Shown piece by piece: positions 1 through 11,313 of a stretch of DNA of 59,388 bases; within the stretch, counting starts at the first letter, position 1, and each line of letters opens with the position of its first letter. Origin of the DNA: Geosiphon pyriformis (Eukaryota; Glomeromycota; Glomeromycetes; Archaeosporales; Geosiphonaceae). The DNA lies in the NCBI GenBank assembly GCA_016748015.1, contig JAAOMT010000200.1, positions 1 to 59,388 of the forward strand, given 5' to 3'. A program made the translations under genes and the position numbers. Under the pieces are notes generated by a model that was given only the letters and a program-made list of their open reading frames with translations, was not told the DNA's origin and made no database searches.

Positions 1-453
1 TAAGTATTAGGTTTCATTAGAGTATTAATAAAATAAAAATGATTAATATTTCTTAATCAAGTAATAATAACATAAATTTATGTAGTAATTGATATTTTAT
101 TAATATGTGATTTGGTTTTACTTTAAGTTGTAAAAAACTACTTTTGAAGGAAAAGATATTGGATAATTAATTAATTATTGGTATTAATTCTAAACTGAAT
201 TTTGTTTTTTTTGTTTCTAATACTCTTACTATATATATAATTAATGTTATATAAAATTTTTTATTTTTTTTAATTCTTCTAGCCAAGAATTCTGGAATTC
301 CTAGAATCTTGTAATTTCTTGAGAAAAATCTTAGAATTTTTGGAATTCTGTGATTTTTTGAAAAGAATTCTAAAATTTCTCTTTTTACTATGCCTATTTC
401 TAATTGGCTACTTTATATTCTTATTAAAAATTCCTAAATTTTTATGAGTAAAA
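1..453 (-). repeat. Degraded gypsy LTR fragment
   Basis: This AT-rich stretch aligns by eye with the reverse complement of the gypsy LTRs in the window. It has the GGAATTCC-like U3 repeats (about 285-380), then a Tattle-tale block 'ttactatgcctatttctaattggcta' equivalent seen at the LTR start elsewhere, and ends at 'gagtaaaa' (446-453), a decayed form of the reversed TGTTACTC terminus. A TATA-like stretch lies near 231. The left end is outside the window, so a solo LTR cannot be told from the end of a longer element. It interrupts LINE relic K. Confidence 0.6.
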
Positions 454-1335
454 ATATCAGATAAGTTGTAAAGAGTTTTATTTATAATATTATCAGCACA
501 TCTGAATTTCTAACTAACAAATTAATAGTCTTAAACAGACACTTAACAAAATAATATGCATTTTTAGAAACAGATCTGCCTTTAACAACAAAAAAACTAT
601 ATAATATTCTAATAGACAATGTAAAATCAAATATAGTGGCAGTTTTAACAAAAAAATTTGCTTATTTATTGTCTATAATTTCAGAATAACTCTTGATTTT
701 ATTTTAATTAACTAACAAATTTTTTAATGCAATAGTTTGATAAATTTATTCTCTTTTTATCTGGCATTTATTATAAAAATTAGGACTAATATTTTTTCTA
801 ATTAAGACATACATATTCAATAATACTTAACTATTTATAAACAATATCATTAAGCTGGTCATAAAAATACATTCTAAAATAAGAACAATAGCTTACAGTT
901 TTACTAAAGTTAAAAAAAACAAGCCATATATTTTAATTCTTATACTTATATTAATATCTAAAAAGTAGTCAGCAGTACTACTACAAATATTTACAGACTT
1001 CAAATTTTTAATTGATCTATCTATATAAACAACTATATTATTAAATCCATTTTTTACAAAACACTTATTAACAAAGCCAAAGTTACACAAATGGCCATTA
1101 GAAATAAAACAAAAAGCCAAAGCATCATTGTTATTTAAACTGCTATTTTTAATAAATTTTATTAGCAAATTAAATTAATTAGTGACTATTTTTGTTAAAA
1201 TTATTAAAAAATCAAAAAAATTAAATTTTTAAAAAAACCAAATTAAAAACAATAATAACAAATTATAATTTTTTAAAATACAAAAATTAATAAATAATAA
1301 TAAAAAATTATTAAAATTTTAATCAAAAAAATTAT
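454..1335 (-). mobile_element. LINE relic K, left part (RNase H and following region)
   Basis: Heavily decayed LINE ORF2 on the minus strand. The open stretch at 893-1168 keeps the RNase H N-terminal pattern: VYIDRSIKNLK lines up with VFTDGSLRNAG of LINE B, followed by the matching strand and KIYGL. Reading on toward 454, fragments match the second half of RNase H and the SGNAHYFV block that precedes the C-terminal finger of LINE B. Stops and AT-rich codons occur throughout. It is the outermost element: LINE J inserted into it at 1327-1335, and its upstream part seems to resume beyond 56619. Confidence 0.65.
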
Positions 1336-1693
1336 AAAAAAAACTTTTTTTTCTGTATATTCAAAAATTTTTAAAAAACATATTTTAACAAAAAAGTTTT
1401 TTCTGTTTTTTCTAATTTACTGGTCTTATTTTTTTTAATATTTTATTAAACATAAATTTTTTATTGTTGTTTTAACAGTTATTATTAGTAATATTATGAA
1501 CAAAAAAAAATTAATAAGAAATATTATTTTAAATTTTGTTAATAGTAGTTACTACAAAAATTAAAAATGTTTATTGGCAAAATTAAATATTTAAATAATA
1601 AAGCAAACTTGAAATTTAAGTTATTTATACATAATATTAGTTAATTTAAAAACATAAACATAAACTTAAATAATATTAAAAAAAGTTTTTTGG
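1336..1693 (+). pseudogene. LINE J 5' UTR and ORF1 start
   Basis: The 'aacaaaaaagttttttctgt' stretch near 1390 aligns with the A-rich 5' leader of LINEs A and D, and 'gcaaacttgaaatttaag' near 1602 aligns with the sequence just before the ORF1 start of A. The ORF1 N-terminus breaks at 1685-1693, where LINE A inserted, and resumes at 18660. No open frame survives. Confidence 0.5.
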
Positions 1694-1836
1694 CTTTTAA
1701 TTTTTTTTATTTTTATTCATTTAACAAGTAAGATCCAAACACTACTTAGAACTATATATCAAGGAAATAATCTAAACTAAGTGTGAATCATGCATTTTCT
1801 ACACATGATCAGCCACTTAAGCCAGTCAGGACAACA

Positions 1837-2676
1837 CTATACACTTATATTGACAGAAACTGGATTACCAATACCTGAAAAAAATGCACAAGATTTGCAA
1901 AAACCAAAACGAATCCCAAAAACTTTAACAATACCAAGCAATTTAATCACACCAGCCAAGAATTCCAAAGCCAAACCAAAAACCAAGATGGAGATTGAGC
2001 CATTTGCTGGGATCAGGCCATTCTTTTTCATAAATGTGTAATGCTTAGCACAAACTAACCAAATGTCATTCCTAAAAGCAAGACAAATAGATTGCACAAA
2101 ATCAGCAATTTTAACACCAGCAATTTTGGGATCACAGAAGATGGAAATAGTCTCCTGAAGCCATCCATTGAAAACAAAACCCTTGTAGAGAGCTGAGAAA
2201 ACTGAAAAGTCCAAAGCACAGGTTGACAGTAGCTGCAATATATCCAAAGAAGAAAAAAAGAGACCAAAAAGTACTTCTCAAGAAGACATACAAGATTCCA
2301 AGACCTGACAATAAGATGAATCATCAACCACACAAAAAAACACATGATCAAACATTTCCACCTCACCACAATACAGACACAGAACACTAGAGTAACATTT
2401 ATTATAAATGCGCTTTTAAACAGCCATGGGAAGCCAATGGTGTAAAGCCTTCATAAGATAAGTTCAAGTATCAGCAGTTAGCCTGCTGGTGAAACCAGTA
2501 GCCATATGCAAATCAGGATGCCAAACTCTGGAAAAACAAAGCCAATCGACATCTGAATGCAAATTACCATCTAAAAATCCAGAACCAGAACTGACTTCTC
2601 AACGCGCATGACAAACAGCATGAAAAACATTGTGAACAAAGTGCCTAGAATTACCAGAAACAACATCACCATCCAT
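1837..2676 (-). pseudogene. LINE A ORF2, C-terminal part
   Basis: The C-terminal end of ORF2 downstream of RNase H. Fragments read a CLYCGEVEMFDHVFFC finger (CX2C, then H and C, near 2355-2400, in shifted frames), then an open stretch 1837-2247 ending FCKSCAFFSGIGNPVSVNISV-like residues that match the last part of LINEs B and H. Frame changes near 2250 and a stop near 2400 break it. The reading continues into 12842 on the far side of the gypsy insertion: the block ITRNSR/VSGNAHYFV matches on this side and HKHFL on the other. Confidence 0.8.
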
Positions 2677-3514
2677 TGTTACTCATAGAATATAGAAAAT
2701 ATAGTATTATTAGTTAGTAAATATTAGCCAATCAGAGGTAAACATAGTAAAATGTGGAATTCCAAGATTCCTCTTAGAGGAATTGCAGAATTCCAGAAAT
2801 TTCAGAATTCTCTGGCAAGGAATCGCAGGATTCCAGAATTCCAGGATTTCTGTCACAAGGAATTGAGGAATTGAGAAATCTCAAATATGTATATATAGCA
2901 GTAGCAGTAGAAGCAGAAAAAAAAAGAACATTAAGAATTCTTAGCTTAGTTACCACAATCCTCAAATAAATAATTATTCACTCTATTAAATTTATTCTTC
3001 ATTATCAACATTTCATGTTGATAGTAACTGATACTTAACCATACTGGAACAATAGCTCTTGATCATGGCTATTGATGAGATACTAACTTGCAAATTGCCT
3101 TGGCTAATTTCTTATTTTCTCTTTTATCTTTTTTTATTTTCTTTGGTTGTCTACTAACTTAATTAAAAAATTTATTCTTGGAAGACTTATGGAGGAATAA
3201 ACTTGCTTAAACAATACTTACTCTTGGAGGACTTATGGAAGAACTGACATCAGGAAACAGCACTAGTATACACTTATGGAGGATATTGTACCAGGAGAAT
3301 CATCAACCATCAAACTGAGCAAGCAATTGACAAAACTACAGTTTCAGGAAACTACTAATAAACTGTTACTATTAAATCTCTGTCCATTATACAAAGAACT
3401 TGATTGGAAAACCTTCAGATAAAATACCTTCAGATTATTATCATCACCACTTGCTTTGTACACAAAGTTATGGGTTTGTTATTTACTCAACACTCCAAAG
3501 ACTTATCTGTAACA
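2677..3514 (+). repeat. 5' LTR of gypsy element 1
   Basis: Starts TGTTACTCATAG and ends CTGTAACA. It aligns over its length with 11987-12841. U3 contains a run of palindromic GGAATTCC and GGATTCC units (about 2757-2865) followed by a TATA box at 2890. Differences from the 3' LTR are mostly transitions, pointing to an old insertion. Confidence 0.93.
2890..2898 (+). promoter_or_regulatory. TATA box in the 5' LTR
   Basis: TATATATAG follows the U3 repeat block and is kept at the equivalent place in the other LTRs (12216, 34291, 44282), each followed by a GCAGTAG/GTGGTAG-type stretch. It probably positions RNA polymerase II initiation at the start of R. Confidence 0.6.
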
Positions 3515-3516
3515 TT

Positions 3517-3533
3517 TGGTGCTTTCTGTGAAG
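3517..3533 (+). promoter_or_regulatory. Primer-binding site, gypsy element 1
   Basis: TGGTGCTTTCTGTGAAG begins two bases after the 5' LTR, the usual place for minus-strand primer binding, and starts with the TGG that pairs with a tRNA CCA end. The gypsy 2 equivalent (34902) is nearly identical. The tRNA was not identified. Confidence 0.7.
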
Positions 3534-3576
3534 TATAATTCTACAGAGAACTAGCACCAACAAGAACAAATCAAAA

Positions 3577-5128
3577 GTGGCAGAATTAGAAAATATAGGA
3601 GCAAACCATTTAGAATTCGCAAAATCCTTATTTCAACAATACAGCCAATAATTAGGATTAAACAGTAATTATTACCCAGCTGAATCAGCCTTCAACTTTT
3701 ACATCAATGACAAAATTACTAAATGCTTAGGAGGAACAGTTAACATTAAAGCAGCAAAAGAAAACTTTTACACAGAATTATTCCAACACATCAACTTACC
3801 AAGAAACTATAGTTTCGCACCAATAATCAGAGAAATCAACCAAACTATTGAAAGGTACACTCAACAACAATTTCCTATTACCTACACAGATAAAGGCAAA
3901 GGAAGGTTACAAACACCAGCAGTAACATCTAAAGAGATACAACTACCAACCTGGAAGAAACAAAGAATTGAATCCCTATCATATCTATCATATCATCACA
4001 CACCCAGAAGCACTATCAATATTTTATCTGCAGGCGTGTTCACACCAAATGTGACATTAACATTTGGATGATTCACATTCCAAAGTAAACAAAAGAAAGT
4101 GGAGTTATTAGGACCATACAGAGAATATTTCAAGAGATTTAAATCATGATCACCAATGCCATCAAAAATTTGATCACTGCCATCTCTACTAAATTTTGGA
4201 ATCTCTGATCTGTGGGAGGTAACGGAATCAGAAGAAGAGAAAGAAAAAGAAACTGAGGATTAAGAATTCACTTACCAGAACCCGATCACTGAAAACCCAG
4301 AATTTGAAATCCCAAATCTTCGGAACCAGCAAAATTTAAATTCAGTAAATTTGGAAGTTAAAACTCTGAATATTCAGACACTGCCAACTCAGGATAATCA
4401 AAACCCTAATCTAATTAATCAACCAAACTTACCTCCAGTAATCATTATCAATCAATTACTAATTGATCCAATAGCTAAATCCATATAGCAGCCACTTCAA
4501 CTGCCACCTCAACAAAATCAACAACTGCTTCAACAGCCACCACAACCACCACAACCACCCAACTTAGATCCAATGGCCTACACACTAATTGCAAAACTGG
4601 ATAATTTCACCAGTGAAGAGAACAATGTTCAAGTATGGCTGAATGATGTGAAAAAAGCCATTACAGCCAATAGATGGAATGATGCCCAAGCAATGCAAGC
4701 CATTTCCTATTTTTTTAAAGATACTGCCAATTTATGGTATCAGAGCTTGATCAATAAACCACAAAACTTCAATGCCTTCAAAGTGGAATTTTTAAGATAC
4801 TTCAGCAACAATAACAGTATCAACCACCTAGTCAATACATTTACCACCATGAAGCAAGAAAAAACTAAAGCAGTCACTACTTATCTGGGACACTTTCATA
4901 GAAATTTGCACCAGATCCAGGCAATTGATGCCAATTATTTCACAGCACCACAAATTCTCAACCAGTTTATCCATGGCCTGTACAGCAGCATCTTGCAACA
5001 TATATGCCCATTGCATTCAGGCACTCTTTAAGATACAGTTACATGTGCCAGAGATTTCGAATCAGTTGAGTTCAAGACCAACTACACCCAAGCCATTAAT
5101 CTAGATCATCTGAATTGGACTCCAAATT
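3577..5128 (+). pseudogene. Gypsy 1 Gag (matrix-like and capsid regions)
   Basis: A frame running from about 3577 (GTG in place of a likely ATG) to the capsid-like core at 4573-5031. An N-terminal region of about 150 residues resembles the intact-looking 35039-35458 stretch of gypsy 2. A Gln/Pro-rich linker (about 4490-4570) follows. The core carries the Retrotrans_gag pattern: VQVWLNDVKKAI, then YFFKDTANLWYQSLI, then FKVEFLRYF. Stops occur near 3649, 4069 and 5029, several of them CAA-to-TAA-like. The product would form the particle shell. The knuckle that should follow lies in another frame, and gypsy 2 shows the same shift. Confidence 0.85.
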
Positions 5129-6340
5129 GAAACAATTCAGTGATTCAATTAATCAGAAATTAGAAGAATACTTAGCTGACAATTACACAATTTATCAACC
5201 ACCTCAACAATACAGCAATTTAGGAAACTACAATCATTCCCAAAATCAAGCATGTCCCTCAACATCAGCCAATTAGCAGTGGCAGCCAGAGATGCATGTC
5301 TGCCACAACTGTAGTAAACAAGGGCACATCAGAGCAAACTGCAACGTTTATAACCACCAGCAATCGGGAAATCAATATAGAAACTCTGATCGTCAATTTC
5401 AAACTCTGAGATATCAACAAAATCAAGAACAATATCAAAACACTTACCTGCCAATGACACAGCAGCCAATTTACCAAGCACCAGTTTATTAGACTCCAGT
5501 TTATCAACTGCAGCCACCAGTGATATATCAACCACAGCCATCCATAATATATCAACCACACTCACAAGTAATCTATCAACCTCAATCAATTCAGACACCG
5601 CCCCAAAATTCAGTTAATATGACATCAAGCCATCCCAGACCTAAAATCACACAAAACTGGAGATTGGTGATAGTTGTCCACCAACTGATCTCCAGTTCTT
5701 CCAACTCACCATCAGGATCACATTCTTGGAATTCAGGTACCAGTGCCACCCAAAACCCGAATTCCCAGAATTATTTAAGTCTACTGGTTAACCCAGAAGA
5801 CGCCACTACCAACAACTCAGGATCTAACCAACAACAAGCACTTACCAACAACATTCTACCAGCAACTGTCACCAATGACAAATTGCTTATGGTCATCTTT
5901 TCTTTCAACTTGGAAGAAACAATCGAAATTCTGTTATTCAGTAGAGCAGCTCTGGAAGAGAAGCCAATCACCACTATGTATACAGATGCCAAAATTGATG
6001 GCCATGCTATTAAACTGATCTTGGATAGTAGATTAGCTGACAGCATCATAACAAGGCAACTCATGGATCAATTAGGTCACCGAGTTGACCGAACTGCCAG
6101 TGCAAGAATCATCACAGCTGATAAAACAATCAAAACTCCAATAGGTGAAATAGACAATCTACCTATCAAAATTAATGGCATTATGGTATCCATCAAAGTC
6201 TTTGTAATGGAAGCCACTCAGTACTAAGCTCTTGTTGGAAATGATTGGCTATCTAAAACAAATGCTGTACTTGATTGGACAATGCAAGAGTTCCAACTGA
6301 GCCAAAATGGTCAACATACTTAAGCACCAGCAATATGTGG
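5129..6340 (+). pseudogene. Gypsy 1 nucleocapsid knuckle and aspartic protease
   Basis: The frame holds a CCHC zinc knuckle, CHNCSKQGHIRANC, at about 5301-5342, which would bind RNA. A Tyr/Gln/Pro-rich repeat (YQPQ, YQPH units, about 5480-5600) follows, then a retropepsin-like domain at about 5970-6270. The flap-side segments (TPIGEIDNLPIKING, ALVGNDWLSK) are recognisable. The catalytic triplet expected as DSG reads DSR within LILDSRLADSIIT (about 6010-6050), so the Gly is lost. Stops at 5272, 5490 and 6225 add to the damage. Protease would process the Gag-Pol polyprotein. Confidence 0.8.
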
Positions 6341-6599
6341 CCACTTTAAACCAACTAACTCGCAACCACTAATTGAACTTAAGGAGGAAACAAAGAAACC
6401 AACATGGGAAGCATATCAGGTTTCATGGGCCGACGTCGACCACAATGAACTGCTGCCCATACTCGTCTGGGACAAAAATGACCATGGAAAAGGAAAGCAG
6501 AAAGAAGAACATATCTGGAAAACCACCATTGGCACTTAGATTGATGACAACCAAAATGAGTTGCCACCTACACTAAGTTGAGAAGAAAAAGGAAAAGGA

Positions 6600-7345
6600 A
6601 AGGAAAGAGAAGACAACCTACTAGAGGAAACTGAATTAACAAAAGACACTACCAGTGGCTGAACAAGTTCGTACTCCATCCATGAGCCACTGCCACAACT
6701 ACCATATATACTGCTTAAATGCAAAGATTGTGGAAAGAAATTCTCTTCCATGGGAGCTTAGGTTGCACCAGACAAAAATCACTAGACGTGAACCCACTAT
6801 TATTGCAAGTCTTGCTATCACAAATGGTATAACTACCCAAAAAGACAAAGCAAGTAGGACAATGAACCATGTCTCGCTTGTGGCGAACAGTTGCTTGATG
6901 AAGGAATGTGGAATGACATTCCTGGTCGAGAAGGAATGTGTGACACTTTGTGCCAGTACATGATCCTTATCAGTGACTGGGTGAGTTGTGGTATGCCAAT
7001 AACTGCCACTTGGCACTGAGCAATCTCTTGTCTAGACAGATACTCACATAATGAAGACGAGATCTGGTGGATGGCAAATGCCAAAGTAGAAGGCACCATG
7101 TTCAGTGAAATCTTAGAAATCAAGAACAATCTTTCAGAACCAGTCAACATTATCCTAGTCCCCAATTCAGATGCTTTCTTTGACATTGAGACCAATCCAG
7201 AAGACTTCCACGAACATTATCAAAATTTAGCACCAACCAAAAAGGAACAAAAAAAGTGGTTAGCACAGCTAAACACTTGATTATATGACCACTGTTTGAT
7301 TTCATGTGACTTTCAATATTGTAATGAGTGTGACCTCATTTACAA
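6600..7345 (+). pseudogene. Gypsy 1 Cys-rich domain between protease and dUTPase
   Basis: A single frame (with stops at TGG or CGA/CAG-type codons) contains repeated CX2C pairs: CKDCGKKFSSMGA at about 6720, CKSC near 6807, CLACGEQL near 6870, CDTLC near 6945, and CDFQYCNECDLIYN near 7308. Between them is a helical, acidic stretch including EILEIKNN and HYQNLAPTKKEQ. The spacing suggests several zinc ribbons or treble-clef folds. The same pattern recurs in gypsy 2 at 38780-39430. I do not recognise the family. A nucleic-acid-binding or processing role is only a guess. An Asp/Asn/Ser-rich low-complexity linker (about 7395-7560) leads into dUTPase. Confidence 0.65.
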
Positions 7346-7559
7346 TCCATCGATTCACATAATCTACATAATCCCAGAAGAAAAGAAACCAATCAGCAGC
7401 TGTGCATTGGAATCAGAATTACCATTCGATCCTGATTCAAACTCCAACAATGATGATGACAAAAACACTGGTTCTAGCTTCATTCAAAATAGCAATAACA
7501 ACAACAATGATTCAAACTCAGATCCAAACTCTGATTTAAAATATGAACAATATATCGCA

Positions 7560-8405
7560 ATTCCTGACCTGACCAAAGAATTGGAACTAAAATGGTTCAG
7601 TAATAATAATAAAAGTATCATGCCAGAACATGCACATAATACTAATGCCAGGTTTAATTTGAGATATCCAGGAAAAGATGCCATCAAATTGGAACCACAT
7701 TCACACATCTGCCTTGATTTGAAAATAGCACTGGAAATTCCGGCAACAACAATGGTTTAATTAGCATCTAGGAGTAGTTTAGCAAAAAAAGGGATTAATA
7801 TAAAAGAAGGAATAATTGACACAGGATATGTAGGAAATATTATTACTATGCTACAAAATGACTCAGAAAAGGTCTATATAATAGAGCCCAATGAAAAGAT
7901 AGCACAGGCAATATTCCTGTTTCTGGTTAGAGTAGTTTAGTTAATATCAGTGGGAAAGAGAGAGGAATTAAGAATAACAGTGAAAGGAATACAAGGATTC
8001 AAATCAACAGATAGAGTAGATGTACCAGTCAATATGACAGAAGAAGAAATTGTTGACCAAAGGGAAATTATCTCAATGGGTCAAACAATTTCTATTCCAC
8101 CATATGGCCAGCATATGATAGGAATAAAGCAGAAGGTAAAAGAACAGAATCAAATTTTTGAAGCGGAACCAACCCTCTGTAAATCAGGAGAGATTGGACT
8201 TATTAATCTCCATATACCAGCCAAAAATTACAGCCACATCAAAATTCCCATCTACAATAACACAGAAAATGTCATAGTAATACCAGCCGAAACCACTATT
8301 GGATACTTAAGCACTGAAATAGAGAATCAACTACCAAGCACCATTCTGGACTTTCCACAGCTTTGTGAATATGTCAATTATATATTACAAACAATATACG
8401 GATGA
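7560..8405 (+). pseudogene. Gypsy 1 dUTPase domain and pre-RT linker
   Basis: All five motifs of trimeric dUTPase are visible in order. Motif 1 is ARFNLRYPGKD (normally AGFDL, about 7645). Motif 2 is ASRSSLAKKGI (about 7765). Motif 3 is GIIDTGYVGNI with the catalytic Asp (about 7808). Motif 4 is KIAQAIFL (about 7896). Motif 5 is GIQGFKSTDR (normally GFGSTG, about 7990). Two stops (7759, 7938) interrupt it. dUTPase hydrolyses dUTP to dUMP and would limit uracil entry into element cDNA. The following linker (8040-8405) has a beta-rich pattern ending PAETTIGYLSTEIE and leads into RT. The domain lies between protease and RT. Confidence 0.88.
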
Positions 8406-9410
8406 AATGAATGTTATTTGCTCCAACCAGAACAATTGGAACAAATGAATATGAGAAACTTAGATCCACTCTAACATATGCAATTTAAGATATTGCTCAA
8501 CAATTTCAATGACATCTTTGCCAGCAAAAACAAGTTTGGCTGAACTGATATCATCCAGCATCAGATCAAGACTAGAGATGCAATGCCAATTAAACAAAGA
8601 GCATACAGAGTACCACCAGCTAGCCACAAGATTATCCATCAAGAAATAAACCAAATGCTTGATAATGGGCTAATTCAGCCATCAATGAGCCCATAGTCAT
8701 TACCAGTGGTACTTTTTCAAAAAAAGAATGGGAAAATTTGCTTTTGTGTGGATTATAGAAAACTCAATAGAATAACTTGTGGAGATAGCTACCCCATTCC
8801 ATGGATTTAAGAATTATTCGACGCTTTTGGTGGAAACAAATGGTTTTTAACATTAGACCTGGACAGTGGTTACTGGCAAATAGCCATGGATCCAGCCGAC
8901 AAAGAAAAGACGGCATTCACCACCAGAGAAAGGAATTTTGAATTTGAAGTAATGCCATTTGGCTTAACCAATACACCAGTCACTTTCCAATAGCTAATAG
9001 AAATTGTTTATACTGGCTTATTGTGGAAATTAGTAGTTGTATACTTGGATGACACCAATGTATTCTCAAAAACATTTGATGATCATCTTTATTATCTTTA
9101 ACAAGTGTTCGAAAGACTAAGAAGAGCAGAACTAAAGTTAAATGCAACAAAGTGCTTTTTCGGCAAGACAGAACTAAAATTCTTGGAACACATAGTCAGC
9201 AAAGATGGCATCAAAATGGATCCAGAGAAAATAGAGATAGTAAAGAACTTTCCAGTGCCAACCAATATGACAGAACTGAAATCATTCTTGGGATTCACCA
9301 GCTACTATTGATGTTTTATTAAGAACTTTTCCAAGATACCACAGCCACTCAACCAACTGCAAACCAAGAATACAAAATATGAATGGACAGAAAGTCAACA
9401 AGAAGCTTTT
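8406..9410 (+). pseudogene. Gypsy 1 reverse transcriptase
   Basis: Ty3/gypsy RT. FCVDYRKLNRI (about 8740), LDLDSGYWQIAM (about 8852), FEVMPFGLTNTPVTFQ (about 8942), and the catalytic YLDD at 9042-9053 followed by FLEHIVSKDGI and SFLGFTSYY. The catalytic aspartates survive. In-frame stops fall where functional elements have Trp, Gln or Arg: ccaTAGtca about 8694 (TGG), ttTAAgaa about 8808 (CAA), caaTAGcta about 8991 (CAG), ctTTAAcaa about 9099 (CAA), tatTGAtgt about 9309 (CGA). It is therefore a mutated copy of a recently functional enzyme. Confidence 0.92.
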
Positions 9411-9845
9411 GATATTTTGAAAAGAAAGCTCATTCAAGCTCCAGTACTGATCTATCTAGATCACAGCAAACCATTCATCATCACCACTGATGCATCCGGC
9501 CAAGCACTGGGAGTGGTACTATCTCAGAGAAGACCAGATGGCAAAGAACATCCAGTAGCATATGCCAGCAGAGATTTAATACCAGCCAAAAAAAACTATG
9601 GAACACCAGAACAAAAACACTTAGCAATATACTGGGCAGTCATGAAATGGAAAGAATACTTGAGCCAGAAATTTGAAGTATACACAGATTACAAAGGATT
9701 AACATCACTTCAAAAACAAGAATTTGGAGATAGAAGACAGTCAAGATGGAAAATGGCACTTGCACCATATAAATATACTATACATTATAAAAAGGGAAAA
9801 GACAACAGAAATGCTGATGGTTTGTTGCAAATGAGACAAATATAA
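9411..9845 (+). pseudogene. Gypsy 1 RNase H domain
   Basis: An open stretch of about 142 codons in the RT frame. It shows the RT-linked RNase H pattern: IITTDASGQALGVVLSQ (first catalytic Asp in TDAS), HPVAYASRDL, KHLAIYWAVMKWKEYL (Glu position reads Ala-Ile-Tyr, with the local E in E-Y-L shifted), FEVYTDYKGL (Asp; normally TDHKAL), and NADGLLQM at the end (normally NADALSR). It degrades the RNA strand of the hybrid. The frame closes with TAA at 9843, before a frame change into integrase. Confidence 0.88.
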
Positions 9846-9979
9846 GAACATTTCAACCCAAAAATATAACAAAACCAGAACAATACTAACAAAAAATATA
9901 ACAAAAGATGAACATACAAAGATATCAACAACTGTAACATTATATAAACACTCAACAGTTCAAGGAGAATTTATCTCAA

Positions 9980-11290
9980 ATGAAACAAAAAAGTATCAAA
10001 CAACAATCAAAATATTTTATTACTCACCAAAATATACTTTATCAAAAAAATAGAAGAGATCTAAAGCAACCAATCAGAGTAATTACAGAGCCAGAAAAAG
10101 AGACAATATTATTCAACATGTACTCAAATCCAACAGCAGAACACTTTCACAAAAAAACAACCATGAAAAGAACCAGAAAAAGATACTATTGGCCATCAAT
10201 GTATCCAGACATCATCCAATATGTTCAAAATTGTGATGTTTGTCAGTGAAGAGGAGGTATGAAACCCAGTAAACCATTAAGACCAATCAAAATAGGACAA
10301 CCATTCGACTGTATTGGAATTGATTTAATCAGACCATTAACAATTACCAGCAAAAGAAACAGGTACATAGCAGTAGCCATGGACTATCTCACTAAATGGC
10401 CAGAGGTGAAAGCAATTTAAAAAGCGAATGCAAAATCTATTGCTGAATTTGTTCATCAAGATTTAATTTGTCAACACAGATGTCCAAAGAAATTATTATC
10501 AAACCAAGAAACTCATTTTGTGAACAAAACATTAACAAAATTGAGCCAAAGATTCGGAATTAAGAGACCACTATCATCACCATACCATTCACAAACCAAT
10601 AGATTAGTCGAAAGATTCAATAGAACATTGTGTGAAACAATAGCTAAGCTCAGCCAAGAAAACCAGAACAATTGGGATTTGTTGATACCATTAGTACTAT
10701 TTGCTTATTGGACAATTAAGCAAGATACTATACAAGCAACACCATTTGAATTAGTATATGGTAGAACAGCAACACTACCAGGAAAAATAAAAGTCAGCAC
10801 ATACCCAACCAAACCAATAACAGAAGAGAATTTCAAAAACACATTGTTGAGAAAAACATATGACTTAATAGAAACATTAGAAAACAAATGACAAAGAGCA
10901 GCAGATAACATACAAAAGTCACAAAAGAAACAAAAAGAAAGACACAATAACCAACTACCAGATAAACCAGTTGAATTCAGGATTAGAAACAAAGTACTCT
11001 TACATCATACCAAAGTGGAAAAACAATGGAGTGGAAAATTTGACCCCAAATGGGATGGACCATTTCACATAAAAGAAATTCTAGGAAATAAAGCTTACAA
11101 ATTAAGATTGAATAACAAAATCTTGACCAAAGTAGCATATGGAGATCGACTGAAACCATACTACCATATAGTATTATCATCCACCAGTAATATTCCACAA
11201 TTAGGAGTACAAAGAATACTAGTCCAACCAAATAAAATTCCACGAGACCCGGAACCAATCATTATCATTGACAACAACACATCCAATTGA
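9980..11290 (+). pseudogene. Gypsy 1 integrase
   Basis: The N-terminal zinc-binding part (9980-10249) has H-x3-H spacing in HFHKK and ends QNCDVCQ. The core follows with GIDLIRPL (first Asp, about 10320), then LLSNQETHF (about 10495), where the second catalytic Asp reads Asn, and RLVERFNRT (Glu, about 10607). A C-terminal domain at 11015-11290 has the GPF/Y-like KWDGPFHIKEILGNKAYKL motif. The frame differs by one register from RT-RNase H. Stops occur at 10249 (TGA), 10420 (TAA) and 10889 (TGA). The Asp-to-Asn change alone should abolish activity. Confidence 0.9.
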
Positions 11291-11313
11291 TTGATAAAAG
11301 AATATATAAGAAC

